Source: Leucocoprinus leucothites
Taxonomy: Eukaryota > Basidiomycota > Agaricomycetes > Agaricales > Agaricaceae
Direction of reading: 5' to 3'
NCBI GenBank assembly: GCA_013368445.1
Contig: JAACJO010000003.1
Location: 806,001-870,000 of the forward strand
DNA: 64,000 nt
Shown: piece after piece, positions 21,175 to 32,544 of the stretch
Numbering within the stretch: position 1 is the first letter of the stretch
How the letters are laid out: each line of letters starts with the position of its first letter
Program-made: the position numbers and the translations under genes
The notes under the pieces: generated by a model
What the model was told of the DNA's origin: nothing
Databases searched by the model: none
What the model saw: only the letters and a program-made list of their open reading frames with translations

Positions 21175-23584
21175 ATGTCGACGCTGGACACCTGTCTCCC
21201 TTCGAACCCAGATACATCTGGCATTGGCGTACGAACTGCTATCTACGCTCAGAATCTGCTTAGCTTTATACCGGCAATTTTTGCACTCCAGGACGGGAAG
21301 GTCACCCCGTTGGAGCTCGAGGCATTGGAGACTCAGTCGACGACCATCCTCATTACCGCTTTCGCCATTCTCTTGTCGGTCATCGTTCAAGTCCTCCAAC
21401 GTGGCTTAACCAACTACCACGCCGCCATCATTCTCAACCTTAGCTGGATGAACAACACGAACCTCTTCATATACTTTATTCTTTACGCCTACCATACATT
21501 CGAGCTGAGAGATGAAGAGGTGAAGCAAGGTGGGGACCGACGGGCCCTACGAGCGTTTTGGGTTTCTCGGGTGAAGAAAGCTATGAGGAATCCGGTATTG
21601 ATCATTGGCTCCGCACACCTATCCCTCATGTCGGCAGTTGGAATATGGCTCTGGACGAAACCCATCGCCTTCGGAAATTCCCAGCCTTGTTCACTGGCAG
21701 CCTCGCTTTTCGTCGTGGGCCAACGAGCCTCAATTGGCTCTCAAGGGCTACGTGCATGGTCCCTTCTCATATACAGCCTGCTCCTTATTCCTGGCCTGAA
21801 TCTAATCATCCCAATCGGCTTCTTTGCCGCACCTATTTGGGCACTTGGTCATTTTTTTTCTTTTCCTCCTGAGCGAGGATCCGTGGTCAAGCTCGCGAGA
21901 GCTGGGTTGGCCATGTTGGCCATCATCAATGTTATCCTTCTGGTGGACACTGAAGTTGCGATTAGCAAGAATCAAGGTCTGACAGCAAAAGGTGATGGTG
22001 ACTGGTCATTTGGACAGACACTAGCCCTACTCCTACTCTTGATTCCGATGCGTGATATTGGAGAAGCACTATTGGAACGACGTGCAAAGAAGGTTGGGGA
22101 GAGGCTCAAGGCTGCATCAGAGGTGGGGGATCTGGGGGTGGTTCGTGATGCCATTAAGTCTGGAGTGCCAAGAAGGGTAATAGGTAAAGGCAATACTTAT
22201 TATTAAAGGAGAGAATACTGAATTAATTGACTTAGAATCTTCAATTACAACAGCATTTAAGAAAGGTCACTTAGATGTGGTAGAGGTATTGATTGAGAGT
22301 GCAGGAGGTGTGGAAGTTATATGTATGCCAGGGCTTTGTCTTATTCTTATCCAGTGGAACATTGATCTGAAAAAAAATTAAGATCCCTTATTACAGACAT
22401 CCTTGGCTGGTTATTCCCAAGCTGAATTGGAGTCAAGATTCAGCTTAGGAGCAAGGAACCAGCATATTCAAGTTGTCAGACTCTTGGCCAAACTTGGGGG
22501 AAGAATAGATGTGATAGGTAAGTTAGCTAGCTAATCCAACATCCACATATATTAAACAGCTAGTTTAGATTCAGACAAAAAGACTGCCCTTTGCTATGCA
22601 GCCCAGAATGGGCATATTGAGATTGTCAAAGTCCTAGTTGAGCTCAAGGCAGATCTGAACCTCCAAAGTAAGTCAGATATGTTGTCTACTGTCTCCAATA
22701 TTGATAGTATTTGTTTAGCTTCAGATGGGAGAACTGCTCTGAGTTTTGCAGCTGAGAATGGGCATACTGAGATTGTTGAAGTCCTAGCTGCACTCAAGAC
22801 AGATCCAGATATTCCAGGTAAGTTATATAGACTGTCTATTATTCCTAACATTGACAGTATTTGTTTAGAATTAGATGGGTGGACTGCTCTTCACTATGCA
22901 GCCTGGATAGGGCATACTAAGATTGTCAAGGTCCTAGCTAAGCTCAAGGCAGATCTGAATCTCCAAAGTAAGTCAGATATGTTGTTTACTATTCCCAATA
23001 TTGATAGTATCTGTTTAGCTTCAAATGGGAGAACTGCTCTGAGCTTTGCAGCTGAGAATGGACATACTGAGATTGTCATGGCCCTAGCTTGGCTCAAGGC
23101 AGATCCAAACATCCTAGGTAAGTCAGATGTGTTGTCTACTGTTCCTAACATTGACAGTATCTGCTTAGCTTCAAATGGGAGAACTGCTCTAAGTTTTGCA
23201 GCTGAGAATGGGAATACTGAGATTGTTGAAGTCCTGGCTGCACTCAAGGCAGATCTAGATATTCCAGGTAAGTTATATAGGCTATTTATTATCCCTAATA
23301 TTGACAGTATTTGTTTAGAATTAGATGGGTGGACTGCTCTTCATTATGCAGCCTGGACAGGGCATACTGAGATTGTCAAGGTCCTAGCTAAGCTCAAGGC
23401 AGATCTGAACCTTCAAAGTAAGTCAGATATGTTGTTTACTGTCCCCAATATTGATAGTATCTGTTTAGCTTCAAATGGGAGAACTGCTCTGAGCTTTGCA
23501 GCTGAGAATGGACATACTGAGATTGTCAATATCTTACTTGAGCTTGGAGCTGTACTCCAGTTGTCACATAACTTCATGTTTTAA
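21175..23584 (+). CDS. Multi-pass membrane protein with C-terminal ankyrin array
   Basis: Ten exons: 21175-22183, 22236-22322, 22422-22517, 22569-22667, 22719-22817, 22869-22967, 23019-23117, 23169-23267, 23319-23417, 23469-23584. They total 1902 nt and encode 633 aa. Residues 1-337 are one GC-rich exon with seven or eight hydrophobic segments (about 22-39, 56-75, 82-108, 140-162, 172-182, 194-225, 241-262, 279-292). From about residue 313 the chain passes into ankyrin-like helices (GDLGVVRDAIKSG). Exons 4-9 are each 99 nt, one 33-residue ankyrin repeat such as DGWTALHYAAWIGHTKIV, all in phase 1; exon 10 ends the array. The five introns between the 99-nt exons and the one before exon 10 are each 51 nt. 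The membrane part belongs to a family I know only as uncharacterised in basidiomycetes. A receptor or channel-like sensor is plausible but inferred. Intron calls are by motif. Confidence 0.75.
22518..23567 (+). repeat. 150-bp exon-plus-intron tandem array
   Basis: Splice donors recur at 22518, 22668, 22818, 22968, 23118, 23268 and 23418, an exact 150-bp period of 51-bp intron plus 99-bp exon. Units fall into two types, A (RTALSFAAENG) and B (GWTALHYAAW). From 22668 the order is A-B-A-A-B-A, which fits a 450-bp higher-order duplication. The introns are as similar between units as the exons, so whole exon-intron units were duplicated. Confidence 0.9.
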
Positions 23585-25374
23585 CTTTGTTAAATATAAA
23601 TTTATATGAGTTCTTATGTCTACCTGCTTTTTCAGTTCATTCTTATAGAAGGATCCCCCAATTTTATACCTAATTTGTTATAGTGATACTAGCTAGGTCT
23701 CAAGCTGGCATATTACAGCAATTCACAAAACTGTTTCAATGTTTTGGACTTTTTCAAGTAGATCTCTGTATCTCAACCAGGACAGAAGCTAGAACCCTGA
23801 AAATATTCATCCCTGACTCTGCGAAGCAAGAGGAGGGTTCTGTCAGCTCCAAACGTCTTCAGACACCTGGTAAAAAACCTGCATGCTGACATGTCAGTTT
23901 CACGTCATCATGCCAAATTAAGGAGCTCCTGCACCTCCCACTGTAATTGAGGTAGCAGCTGATTTTGGAGCTTGCAATTGCAAATAATTCTTGCTATTAT
24001 GATGGAATTTCTGTACAAAATATATTTGCGTCAGTTCACATTTCCCACCACACCTTTCTGCTGGTACTTGGCGGCTAAGATCTCACAAAAATAAAATAAA
24101 ATGTTAGTTGGTATCGAGAACATTAGGCTTATGCCACAAGAGCTCCCAGAAACTAGACTACCACTCAAGCAAGGGAAGATTCAATGGCTTGAGCAATATA
24201 CTAAAGGCGATGTGCAGCGGCTATCTACCAGAGTATTCCGAAGCCACTGTCTGGTCCAATTTGGTCCAATTCCCACAATGTATGTGAACCTCAGAAAGTC
24301 ATGGGCCAAAAAATTGTGTTAAGATCCAATACTCGGAGTAATCTCGAGTCATGTAAGTATTGATATTTTAACCGTGAATCAAGGATATGCAATGATACTA
24401 TTTCTCTACCCTTACCATTATGCACTGTAGCTGAGTACCCGTCTCCAGCTAATGGGCAATAAGCCAGTGCCAGATGTTTTAACTATTAACTAGGCAAGCT
24501 TAGGAATACTACGCAGATGGCTCAAGCTATGAGCTTAATATACTGGAATTGTTCTTGGTTGAGGGAAATTATTCTGTAGGTATTGGGTTCTATACTTAGG
24601 GATATAGCACAGCAATTGTATTGACAGTCAGAATGATGTTCTCACATTTGTTCTGACTATCACTTATATATTCTGTAATCTATTCTCGTTAAATTGACTG
24701 ACCTTGATGCCAGTAATTGTGATTTTGGTCATGATTGGAGCATGATCAGCAGATGGTCTAGACAAATTCCCCTACTAGCACTGGTGGTTATATATTTCAA
24801 GGTAAAAAGTGTGCTCTCAGGAACTGTAATATGCCCTGGGTCATGATAGTATGCCTTTGTATCATAATCCTTGGTGGTAGGATGCTGGAACGAGCATACG
24901 CTGTGACCCAGAAGCCTAAAGTTACTCGACTTTTTGAAAGATGCAACTTATCAAATTTAGGGTCGTCCTGCTGTCCTCAATATTTATGAGACTTAAAAAT
25001 TCAAACTCAGATGACCCCCATGTAAACCAGAGTTTTATCTATTTTTTTTTTTTTGAGATCAGTAGTTGTTAAGTACCAGTGGAAAGGCATGAAGTGAATA
25101 TTTTTTGTCCAGAATTGCCGTCATACCAAGTTGATTAAGCTGTATCTATTAAATATCATAGATATCATTGTTTTAGGGCTGGTAGAGTTGGGGACCTGGC
25201 ACACTCTTGTGCCGCTAACAATAGATATAGTCTAGTATGTTATTATCAGTCCTGACATTCAATATTACACAACTCATTTGGCTTGTTTTGGTATTCATTA
25301 ATAAACTATTTTTACTTATTGAAACAGTTTTGTTATAGCCTATTTAGAAAATAGAAATAACATATTTATATGAC
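23585..25374. other. AT-rich interval without recognised gene
   Basis: About 1.8 kb after the ankyrin gene. Short open frames at 23683-23889 and 24101-24322 carry no motif I recognise. The left end should contain the 3' UTR of the ankyrin gene. I see no TIR, LTR or RNA gene here. Confidence 0.4.
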
Positions 25375-25382
25375 TTGGTTGA

Positions 25383-25757
25383 TTGCATTCAACAGGATTA
25401 TGTGACTGGTCATCTTCCTTGTATAGGTTTGATAACAGCTACATCTCACCAAGTTGTACTTTCCAGTCAACTATGCATCCTCTTTCCTCCTCTAGTCAAG
25501 CTAAAATCATCTCTATGCTCACTACTAGTAGTATCTATACTCAATTTCATAAAGTTACTGGTACTAGCAAGCCTAGCATCTCCAAACTATACTGCAAGCA
25601 TGTTCCTACATATAACTCTGTTCCTGGAGACATTCTCCACAAACTTTCCTATGGTAATATCTGGCATACTCTTTTCTTTAGCCCTGGCAAGGCTGAAAAA
25701 GCTATAGATGTGGCCAAAACACTCAATAGTGCTAATGATACATTAGTCTCAATCTAA
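25383..25757 (+). pseudogene. Tc1/mariner-like transposase N-terminal fragment
   Basis: A 124-codon frame with LSSSSQAKIISML, then TGTSKPSISKLYCKH, resembling the helix-turn-helix DNA-binding region of fungal Tc1-like transposases. No DDE catalytic domain follows, so it is at best a truncated relic. Recognition rests on the HTH pattern only. Confidence 0.4.
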
Positions 25758-25979
25758 ACAGTTTAGGAGAGGACTGAAAACAAGGTATATAAAGGCTGTG
25801 CTTATAGCCTTGGCAATGCCAAGATAAATAGCATAGAGTTCAGCATCAGTTGAGGATATACACCTGCTAGCATATTTTGAATGGAACACTTGCCATCTAT
25901 TATGATATAAGTGTGCTACTGAAACTATCTGTAAGGAACCTAAGCTGGATACAGAAGTAGCAGCAGCTATAACAATAGT
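25757..25979 (-). pseudogene. RNase H fragment of a LINE-type ORF2
   Basis: The minus-strand frame reads VAHLYHNRWQVFHSKYAS followed by ISSTDAELYAIYLGIAKAI, the strand and helix around the second catalytic acid of RNase H in basidiomycete non-LTR ORF2 proteins. It resembles the better preserved domain at 62.7-63.4 kb. No other LINE parts are attached, so it is an isolated relic. Confidence 0.5.
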
Positions 25980-26436
25980 ATTTCAATCAGAAGAAGAGGA
26001 AGAAAATACAGATTTAAGAGATGTGTTATTTATCTGTTTTTGTGTTATACTACTTGCTCATGTATTATCCAGTCTGAATATTAACTAAGCCATTACTCTG
26101 TCATTCTTGTTTGATATCTTCTTGTAGTGTTGAATTCTAAATTATGCTGCCTGTTATTGCTCCTGGTAGACCGAATCAGTTGATGTAATATTGGAAGGGT
26201 GCAGCACATACACTGAGACCAACAACTGATACTCCTGTGACTTTCATATGCTTAATAAGTGCCTTCTTTCATGAACATGACAGTATATTCAGACTGCAAC
26301 TTTTGGTATTATTTTCTTTAAATGTCTACAACACTTACTTGTAGTACTGCCCACTCTTGTGGCATTTCTGTCCAGAATCACCCTCTTTCCTCTTGATATG
26401 CACCTTCTACTCCTCAGTCCTTAGGTTTACCTCAAA

Positions 26437-26681
26437 ATGGGTGTAAAGCTTCACATAGGACTATTTACAAGTCCAAAGAAGATAAACCCTAGCCAGAATA
26501 TGACCAGGTCAGTGTTGACCACAACAAAGACAATGAGGAGGAAGAAGAACAAAACACTCAAGAACCTGGGGGTAATATCCAATATTTCAAGCCTAAAGAT
26601 TTGGGCCAAGATGATGAACAATTGAATAATGATGGTGCTGATGCAGGAGGTGGTGGAAATGGCAATGAAAGTCCTTCTGAT
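26437..26681 (+). pseudogene. Plavaka/CACTA-like transposase remnant, segment 1
   Basis: A hydrophilic acidic frame (YDQVSVDHNKDNEEEEE; DDEQLNNDGADAGGGGNGNE) interrupted by Gypsy element 1. Removing that element and one CTGAT copy joins it in frame with 34786-34880 (SPSDDNPDNKGKPENEFDK). It has one in-frame stop. Placement in the Plavaka-like unit is inferred from linkage to segment 4. Confidence 0.5.
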
Positions 26682-27240
26682 TGTTAAGCGCACAAATGCT
26701 ACAGGTAAAGAGCCAACATTGGAGACCAGGTAGACAGAGATATGACAGAGGTAAGGTAGGAGCTGGTTGTCAAACACAGGAGCAGGTCATGGCCTCAACT
26801 TATGTGTTGTGCCTACTACTGATGCTTGACCCAGATTTCGAACAAGAGGAGAGAGCAGAGGACAAATAGAGAGCAGAGGAAAGTAGCATATCACTAAGTT
26901 GATTATCAGACTGAGGAATTCAAGTACAAAGTCATGCTACTTATATATGATGTGGAATATAGGATTGGATAAGGAAAACAAGCAAAGTAGTAAATAGAGA
27001 AATAATCAAAGTGGAGTCCACAAATTTTACAAGGCTAGAAGATAGAAAATTTACTATTAAATGGTTGTCAGAAAATTTCAACAAGGCAGTATGAATTAAT
27101 GAAGTAGAAGATGTCAGAATAAGTCCGAAGGTGAAAGGCTAATAAAAACCAAAGTAACCAATATGTGAAAATGGATAGGAAATCATGAAAATAATACCAA
27201 GTTCAAACCATCAGCCATTCTTGAGGATCAGCTTGTAACA
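26682..27240 (-). repeat. 3' LTR of Gypsy element 1
   Basis: 559 bp. On the minus strand it begins TGTTACAAGCTGATCC and ends CTTAACA. The left side touches the CTGAT target duplication; the right side touches the polypurine tract. Confidence 0.9.
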
Positions 27241-27369
27241 GTATTCCCCCCTTAGGGCTGAGCCCTCAAAGCCATGTGACTTGATCATGGGAACCAATTC
27301 AAACTCCATATAAATTCTGCTCTGAGGAAAAAATTAAGCTTTCTCACAACTTAATCCCTTAATGCTACC

Positions 27370-28627
27370 ATGATGCCCAGCTCCATGACCTACAGATCTG
27401 ACCTGTTGAGTGATAGCGACTTGGAGAATGAGTTGCACAAACTGGAAGAAGAGGATGATTGGAAGGCAGCCAAAGAAGAAGAATGGAAGAAGCAAGAGGC
27501 TGAGGAGACCAAGAAAAAGAAACATGAGGAGGAGGAACAACAGAAGAGAAAAGAAGAGTTGCAGAGGAAGATGGCAGAGAAGAAACAGAAAGAGGCAGAG
27601 GAAGCTAAGAAGAAGAGGAAGGAGGCCAAGGAAGCAGAGCAGCTACAAAAAGAGAAGGAAGAGGCTGAACTTGTGGAATGGATTTGGCTGGAGGCTGAGA
27701 AGAAGGAGAAGAAAAGACAGGAGAAGGAGAAAGGGAGGGGAAAGAAGAGAGCAATGGAGATAGAAGTCGAGATCATGGAGAGTCTGGCAAAGAAAGTGAA
27801 AACAATGGAAAATGCAAAGGCAGGGACCAGGGCTCAAAAGCCTTGTGCAAAACCAATGAGTGGGCCGACTGAGACTGCCAGGGTAATCCAATGGAGTGTG
27901 GCCACTGGCCCCTCCAAGTACCAACTCACAGAGTTGGATGATCAAGATGACAACCTGCTATGGATGCCCAGCTCAGGTTTGGCTAGAGATGGAAGAGATG
28001 AAACTGCCATCCTCTGCAAATGAGGAAACTATGATGCCAAGGAAGGGAAGATAAAGATGGGTGGAGATAACAAGTATGGGTGGTGCTTGCATTTGGGCAA
28101 GAACTGTACCAAGCAGAGTGACATGTGAGTAACTCCTGATTTCCCAGGTCAGCTGATCAATTGAGAACATCCACAGTGGCAAGTATATGTGCGAGCCATG
28201 CCACACTTCAAAGCAGAAGTGTGCGGTTCCAACAGAGGCTGACAAACAGCCTCATGAGCAAACATACAAGCTCATTGTCAAGCAGAGGAAGACCTAGGCC
28301 ATGCAATCAGCTATCCTGAAGGAGTTAAAGGGAATTTGAGCTGAGTTGGGGACACAGCACTTGGCAGTATTGTCAAGTATCTGATCCTAGACCAAGGTTG
28401 TGGACGGGCTAGCCAAGGACTTTGAAGAGTTCTATGACCGGCTTGTCCTGGATGACAAGGTGATGGACAATGAGGCACATGAAAAGGCACGGGCAGAGTT
28501 GGATGCCAAATTGGCTGCTAAGAAGAAAACTGTGCCAGAGACATTGGATGCTGGGTCTGGGAATGAGGGAGAGGCTGGAGAGGAGGAAGGTGAGGGAGAG
28601 GATGAGGGTGAAAACAGTAGTAAGTAG
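27370..28627 (+). pseudogene. Antisense coiled-coil/Zn(II)2Cys6 gene in element 1
   Basis: Runs opposite to the host retroelement, between the 3' LTR and the chromodomain. Exon 1 starts MMPSSMTYRSDLL, continues with about 110 residues of Glu/Lys/Arg/Ala coiled coil, then SVATGPSKYQLTELDDQDD and WMPSSGLA. The exon 1/exon 2 border (AT, then GTGAGT; intron of about 52 bp; acceptor CCACAG) lies inside the cysteine array. Exon 2 encodes KYMCEPCHTSKQKC, a Lys/Gln-rich linker, VVDGLAKDFEEFYDRLVLDD and an acidic tail. Damage: TGA at 28021, three stops near 28295-28390, and the first array Cys replaced by Tyr. Function unknown; a DNA- or chromatin-binding accessory protein is an inference. Confidence 0.75.
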
Positions 28628-28857
28628 GTTGTCTCCTCTGATCCTTCCCCTTGGCCTGCATATTTGTCATGAGTTCTGTCTGCTTGTCACATAATGTATA
28701 TCTCATATTTTTGGACTTTGTTAAAATTTGCATGGTATTTTTCTTGGGACAAGATGTAAGGAGAAATCCAAAGTAAGAAAAAGGATGAGAGAGAGATGAG
28801 GCTATTGGGTGTAAGTGAAAACAAAATGATAAGTAAGGAAATGAGAAAAGTATGTAG

Positions 28858-31800
28858 CCGAGATGAAGTCTAGGATAAAGGAAGTGGGCCAGGCTTGTCA
28901 GGGTAAGCAGAATGGAAGTCAGAAAGAAGTTCAGCTGTGTGTGTAAGTTCAGTAGCAGGTAGCCACAAAGATTCTTTGTTAGTATCTTCATATCCCAACC
29001 AGATGACTTTGTAAAGAAGTTTGCATGCATGACATCAATCAATCTTCGAGTCTACAATGCAGGTGATCTCATACTCTGGTTCGCCATCAATGACAATGGG
29101 AGCAGGAGCCAGTTCTGTGTGGTCAGCAAATAGATTGGGTGTGGTCAGCTCAAGCATGGAAATGTGGAAGACAGGATGAACAGTGTGCATGGAATCTGGA
29201 AGGCGAAGGGTGAACAAGTGAGAGCTAGGTTGAGTGATAATTTCATATGGACTGAGATATTTTTTGGAAAGCTTTTTGGATGGATGGGTAGTGTGGAAGA
29301 ATTGAGCTTTCACAAAAACTTTCTGGCCGACTTTGAACTCTGGAGCTGGTAACTGACATGCATCAGTGGATCGTTGGTAGCATTCTTGAGCAGTGGCTAT
29401 CTCAGCTTTGAGAGTAGTGCATAATTTGTCGAGGTCGACTGCAAAGTTGCATGTGCAAGCCAATGCAATATTGCATTCAGGATAGATTGTAATGTTAGGG
29501 TGACAACCCTTGTTGGCAAAGAAGGGTGAAATTCCAGTGGTAGCACTGGGCACATTGTTGTATGCAAATTCTATGAGTGGGAGGAGGTTAGACCAGTTGT
29601 CCTGCTGATAGTTACAGTAAATGTGAAGATATTGCTCTAGCATTTGGTTAGTTCATTCCATCTGTCCGTCACCTTCAGGATGATAACCAGATGTGAAGTG
29701 AAGATGCATGTCCAGAGCCATGCCAAGGAAACAAAAGAAGTGTGAGACAAACTCTGAACTGCAATTGGAAGTGACATGAGGAGGAACACTGTGCTTAGAG
29801 AATATGTGAATGACAAATAACCATGCCAGTTCTGTGGAAGTGATAGTGTCATGGGTCAGAATGAATACAGCCTGTTTGGAGAGTCAGTCAACGATAACGA
29901 GGATGGTGTCAAAGCCAGAGGAGGAAGGGAGTTTCTCAATAAAGTCCATTGAAATTTAATTCCAAGGGTGTTCAGGAATGGGGAGTTGCTTGAGGTTACC
30001 ATACAGCTTATGGCACTGAGACTTGGATCACATATAGGTAATGCAGGATTTACAGAAAGCCTTGACCTGAGATTGGATATCAGGTCAGGTATACTCGCAT
30101 CGGATGAGTTTGAGGGTCTTGTTCTGACTGAAATGGCCAGAAAGAACATGATCGTGTACTCTGAGTCAAAGATTGTTGATGTCAGATACATAGATCCTGT
30201 CATCAAGCTGAAGAAAGCCAGCAGAATTGACTGACCAGTGGCCTTCAGGATGAGTGGTATGAGCAGATGCGATTGGGTCTAAAGGAAGTGAGGCAAGGAT
30301 ATCAGAGTGAAGTTTCTTGAGATCTAGTATGGTGGCAGTGCAAAGGGAAGGAGTGGAAAAATAAGTAGCTTGAACTGAAGCCGATAACTGTTCATGTGAA
30401 AATACTGGATGGAAATTATGAGGATTGACCAAAGTGTAGCCATTATTCCCCCTTTATGGTAGATGTCCCATTGTCTAGTGAGAGTGTCAGGCTTGGTTCC
30501 AAGGTGGCCAGGTTGGAAATGGATGATAAGATTGAACTGTGATATAAACTCAGACCAACGAGCCTGTCAATGAGTTAGGATCTTTGTAGTGCAGAAATAT
30601 TCCAGGTTCTTGTGATTGGTAACAATGTCAATAGGGAGTGGGGCTCCTTCAAGGTAATGCTGCCAGGTGCAGAAAGCCTCGAAGATAGCAAGGAGCTCTT
30701 TGTTGTGAGTGTCATAGTTTAACTCGGCTGTGTTGAAGGTGTGGGAGTAGAACACAATCAGGTGGACTTTGTTGTTGTCTGTGACAATGGAGAGGATGGC
30801 AGCAAGTGCATAATCAGAAGCATCAGTCTCAATGAAGATCTGGGTGTTGGGTATCCAGTGAGTGAGGATAGGAGCAGTAGTGAATGCTTCTTTAAGGGAG
30901 TTAAAGGCTTTGCGACATTGTTCATCAAAATTCCACTTAGACACTTTTTGGGTGAGGTGCATAAGTGGGATGACAATATCGGAATAGTTGTAGATGAAGC
31001 ATCGATAGAAATTGGTGAAACCAAGAAAAGACTGTATGTCTTTGACTTTCTTTGGTTCAGGCCACTCCTGGATGATTTTGATCTTGTCTTCTGACATTTT
31101 GAGACCAGCTGGTGAGAGGATATACCCGAGGTATTCAACAGAATTGGAATGGAACTTGCATTTTTCTGCTTTAGCATATAGGCCATGCTTGCAGAGCCAC
31201 TTGAGGATGTCTTGGACATGTTTCTTGTGTGTGTCAAGGTTGTCAGAGTAGATGAGGATGTTGACAAGATAGACTGTGACATAGATGTTGAGGAGGTTGG
31301 AAAAGATGTCATTCATGAACTGCTGGAAGGCTGCAGGTGTGTTGGTGAGTCTGAGAGACATAACCAGCCATTCAAAGGATCCATAGTGGGTCCTGAAAGC
31401 TGTTTTCCATTTGTCTCCTTCAGCGATCTGAATGAGGTGATAAGCATGTCAAAGGTCTATCTTAGTGTAGATGCAGGCTTTGCAAGGAGAGTTGAGTAAG
31501 TCAGAAATGAGTGGGAGCAGGTAGCAATCCTTCTTAGTGATGTGATTAAGGCCACGGAAATTGACACAAAGTTGTAATGAACTGTCTTTCTTCCAAACAA
31601 AGAGAATGGGTGTGCTGTGAGGTGAGGAAGTGGGGCAGATAAATCCAATGGATAGGTGTTCATTAATAAATTCACAGAGCGACTCAAGTTTGGATGGAGA
31701 TAATGAATAGATGGTGCCAATGGGAGGTTGAGCACCCTCTTCAATATTAATTTTGAGATCGTAAGGGCGATGCAGTGCAAGGCTATCAGCATGAGCTTTG

Positions 31801-32525
31801 CTGAACACATTGGCAAATCCATGATATTCATTGGGCACTTTAGAAAGGTCAATTGACTTGTCAGAAACCCAAGCTGAATTGGTGGAAGCAGAAGGTGAGC
31901 TGAGATTGAGGTGGAAGTTTACTGAACCAGGAAGGCACAAAGCACAAATGTATGCAGCAGCATTGATGATAGAAACATGAGGAGCTGTTGCAATACCAGA
32001 AGTAGACATAGAAGTCCCAGAGGATGGTGAATTCAGAGGAGTGTCAGCTGTCAGGCTAGGAGCGGGTGACAATGTAGGAGCTGCTATGGGAGCAGATGTG
32101 ATGCAGGCAGAAGGGGCAAGATTATTCTGCAAATGCAATCAGAAAGATATACTGCTCGAAACCCAGTCAATCAACAGATTGTAGCAGGTGAGCCAGTTGT
32201 GTCCTAGTACCACAGAGCAGGAAGAATCAAGCCGAGTGACATAAAAGTCAATAGTCATAGATTCACCAGTAGAGAAAGTAACAGGAAGGTTCACAAGTTC
32301 AGTAATATAACTATTCAATGATCTGTCAAATAGGTGAAGCTTGATAGGAGGTAAAGGTGAGGTCAGAAGAGAGTGAGTGCAGACGAAATCAGAATCTATG
32401 AAGCAATGAGTTGAGCCAGAATCAACAAGAGCACAAAACAGTGTCTGTTGAATATTATTGGATGAGCAAATAAGAGAGGAAGTGAGAGAAGTGATAAGAC
32501 AATTTAGGTCAGAAAGAGCGGACAC
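28858..32525 (-). pseudogene. Gypsy element 1 pol: protease, RT, RNase H, integrase, chromodomain
   Basis: From 5' to 3' on the minus strand: a retropepsin-like protease with [14 protein letters not shown] (about 32139-32525), RT (RKKDSS and IYTKIDL motifs; RTHYGSFEWLVMSLRLTNTPAAFQQ upstream of the palm), RNase H with IFIETDASDYALAAIL, integrase with SMDFIEKLP and the GYHPEGDGQ segment, and a C-terminal chromodomain with YKVIWLGYEDTNKESLW and PATELTHTAELL. RT box YLDD reads YLVN (31260-31271). The second integrase Asp reads Asn (TSNCSSEF). Several stops interrupt the frame. The chromodomain places it among chromoviruses, which target heterochromatin. Confidence 0.85.
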
Positions 32526-32544
32526 ATTGAGGTGGAGGAGACTC

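Noticed and set aside
22518..23567. Regular 150-bp periodic repeat resembling a CRISPR or satellite array
   Set aside because: The unit contains a translated ankyrin repeat plus an intron with splice sites, and the organism is a fungus.
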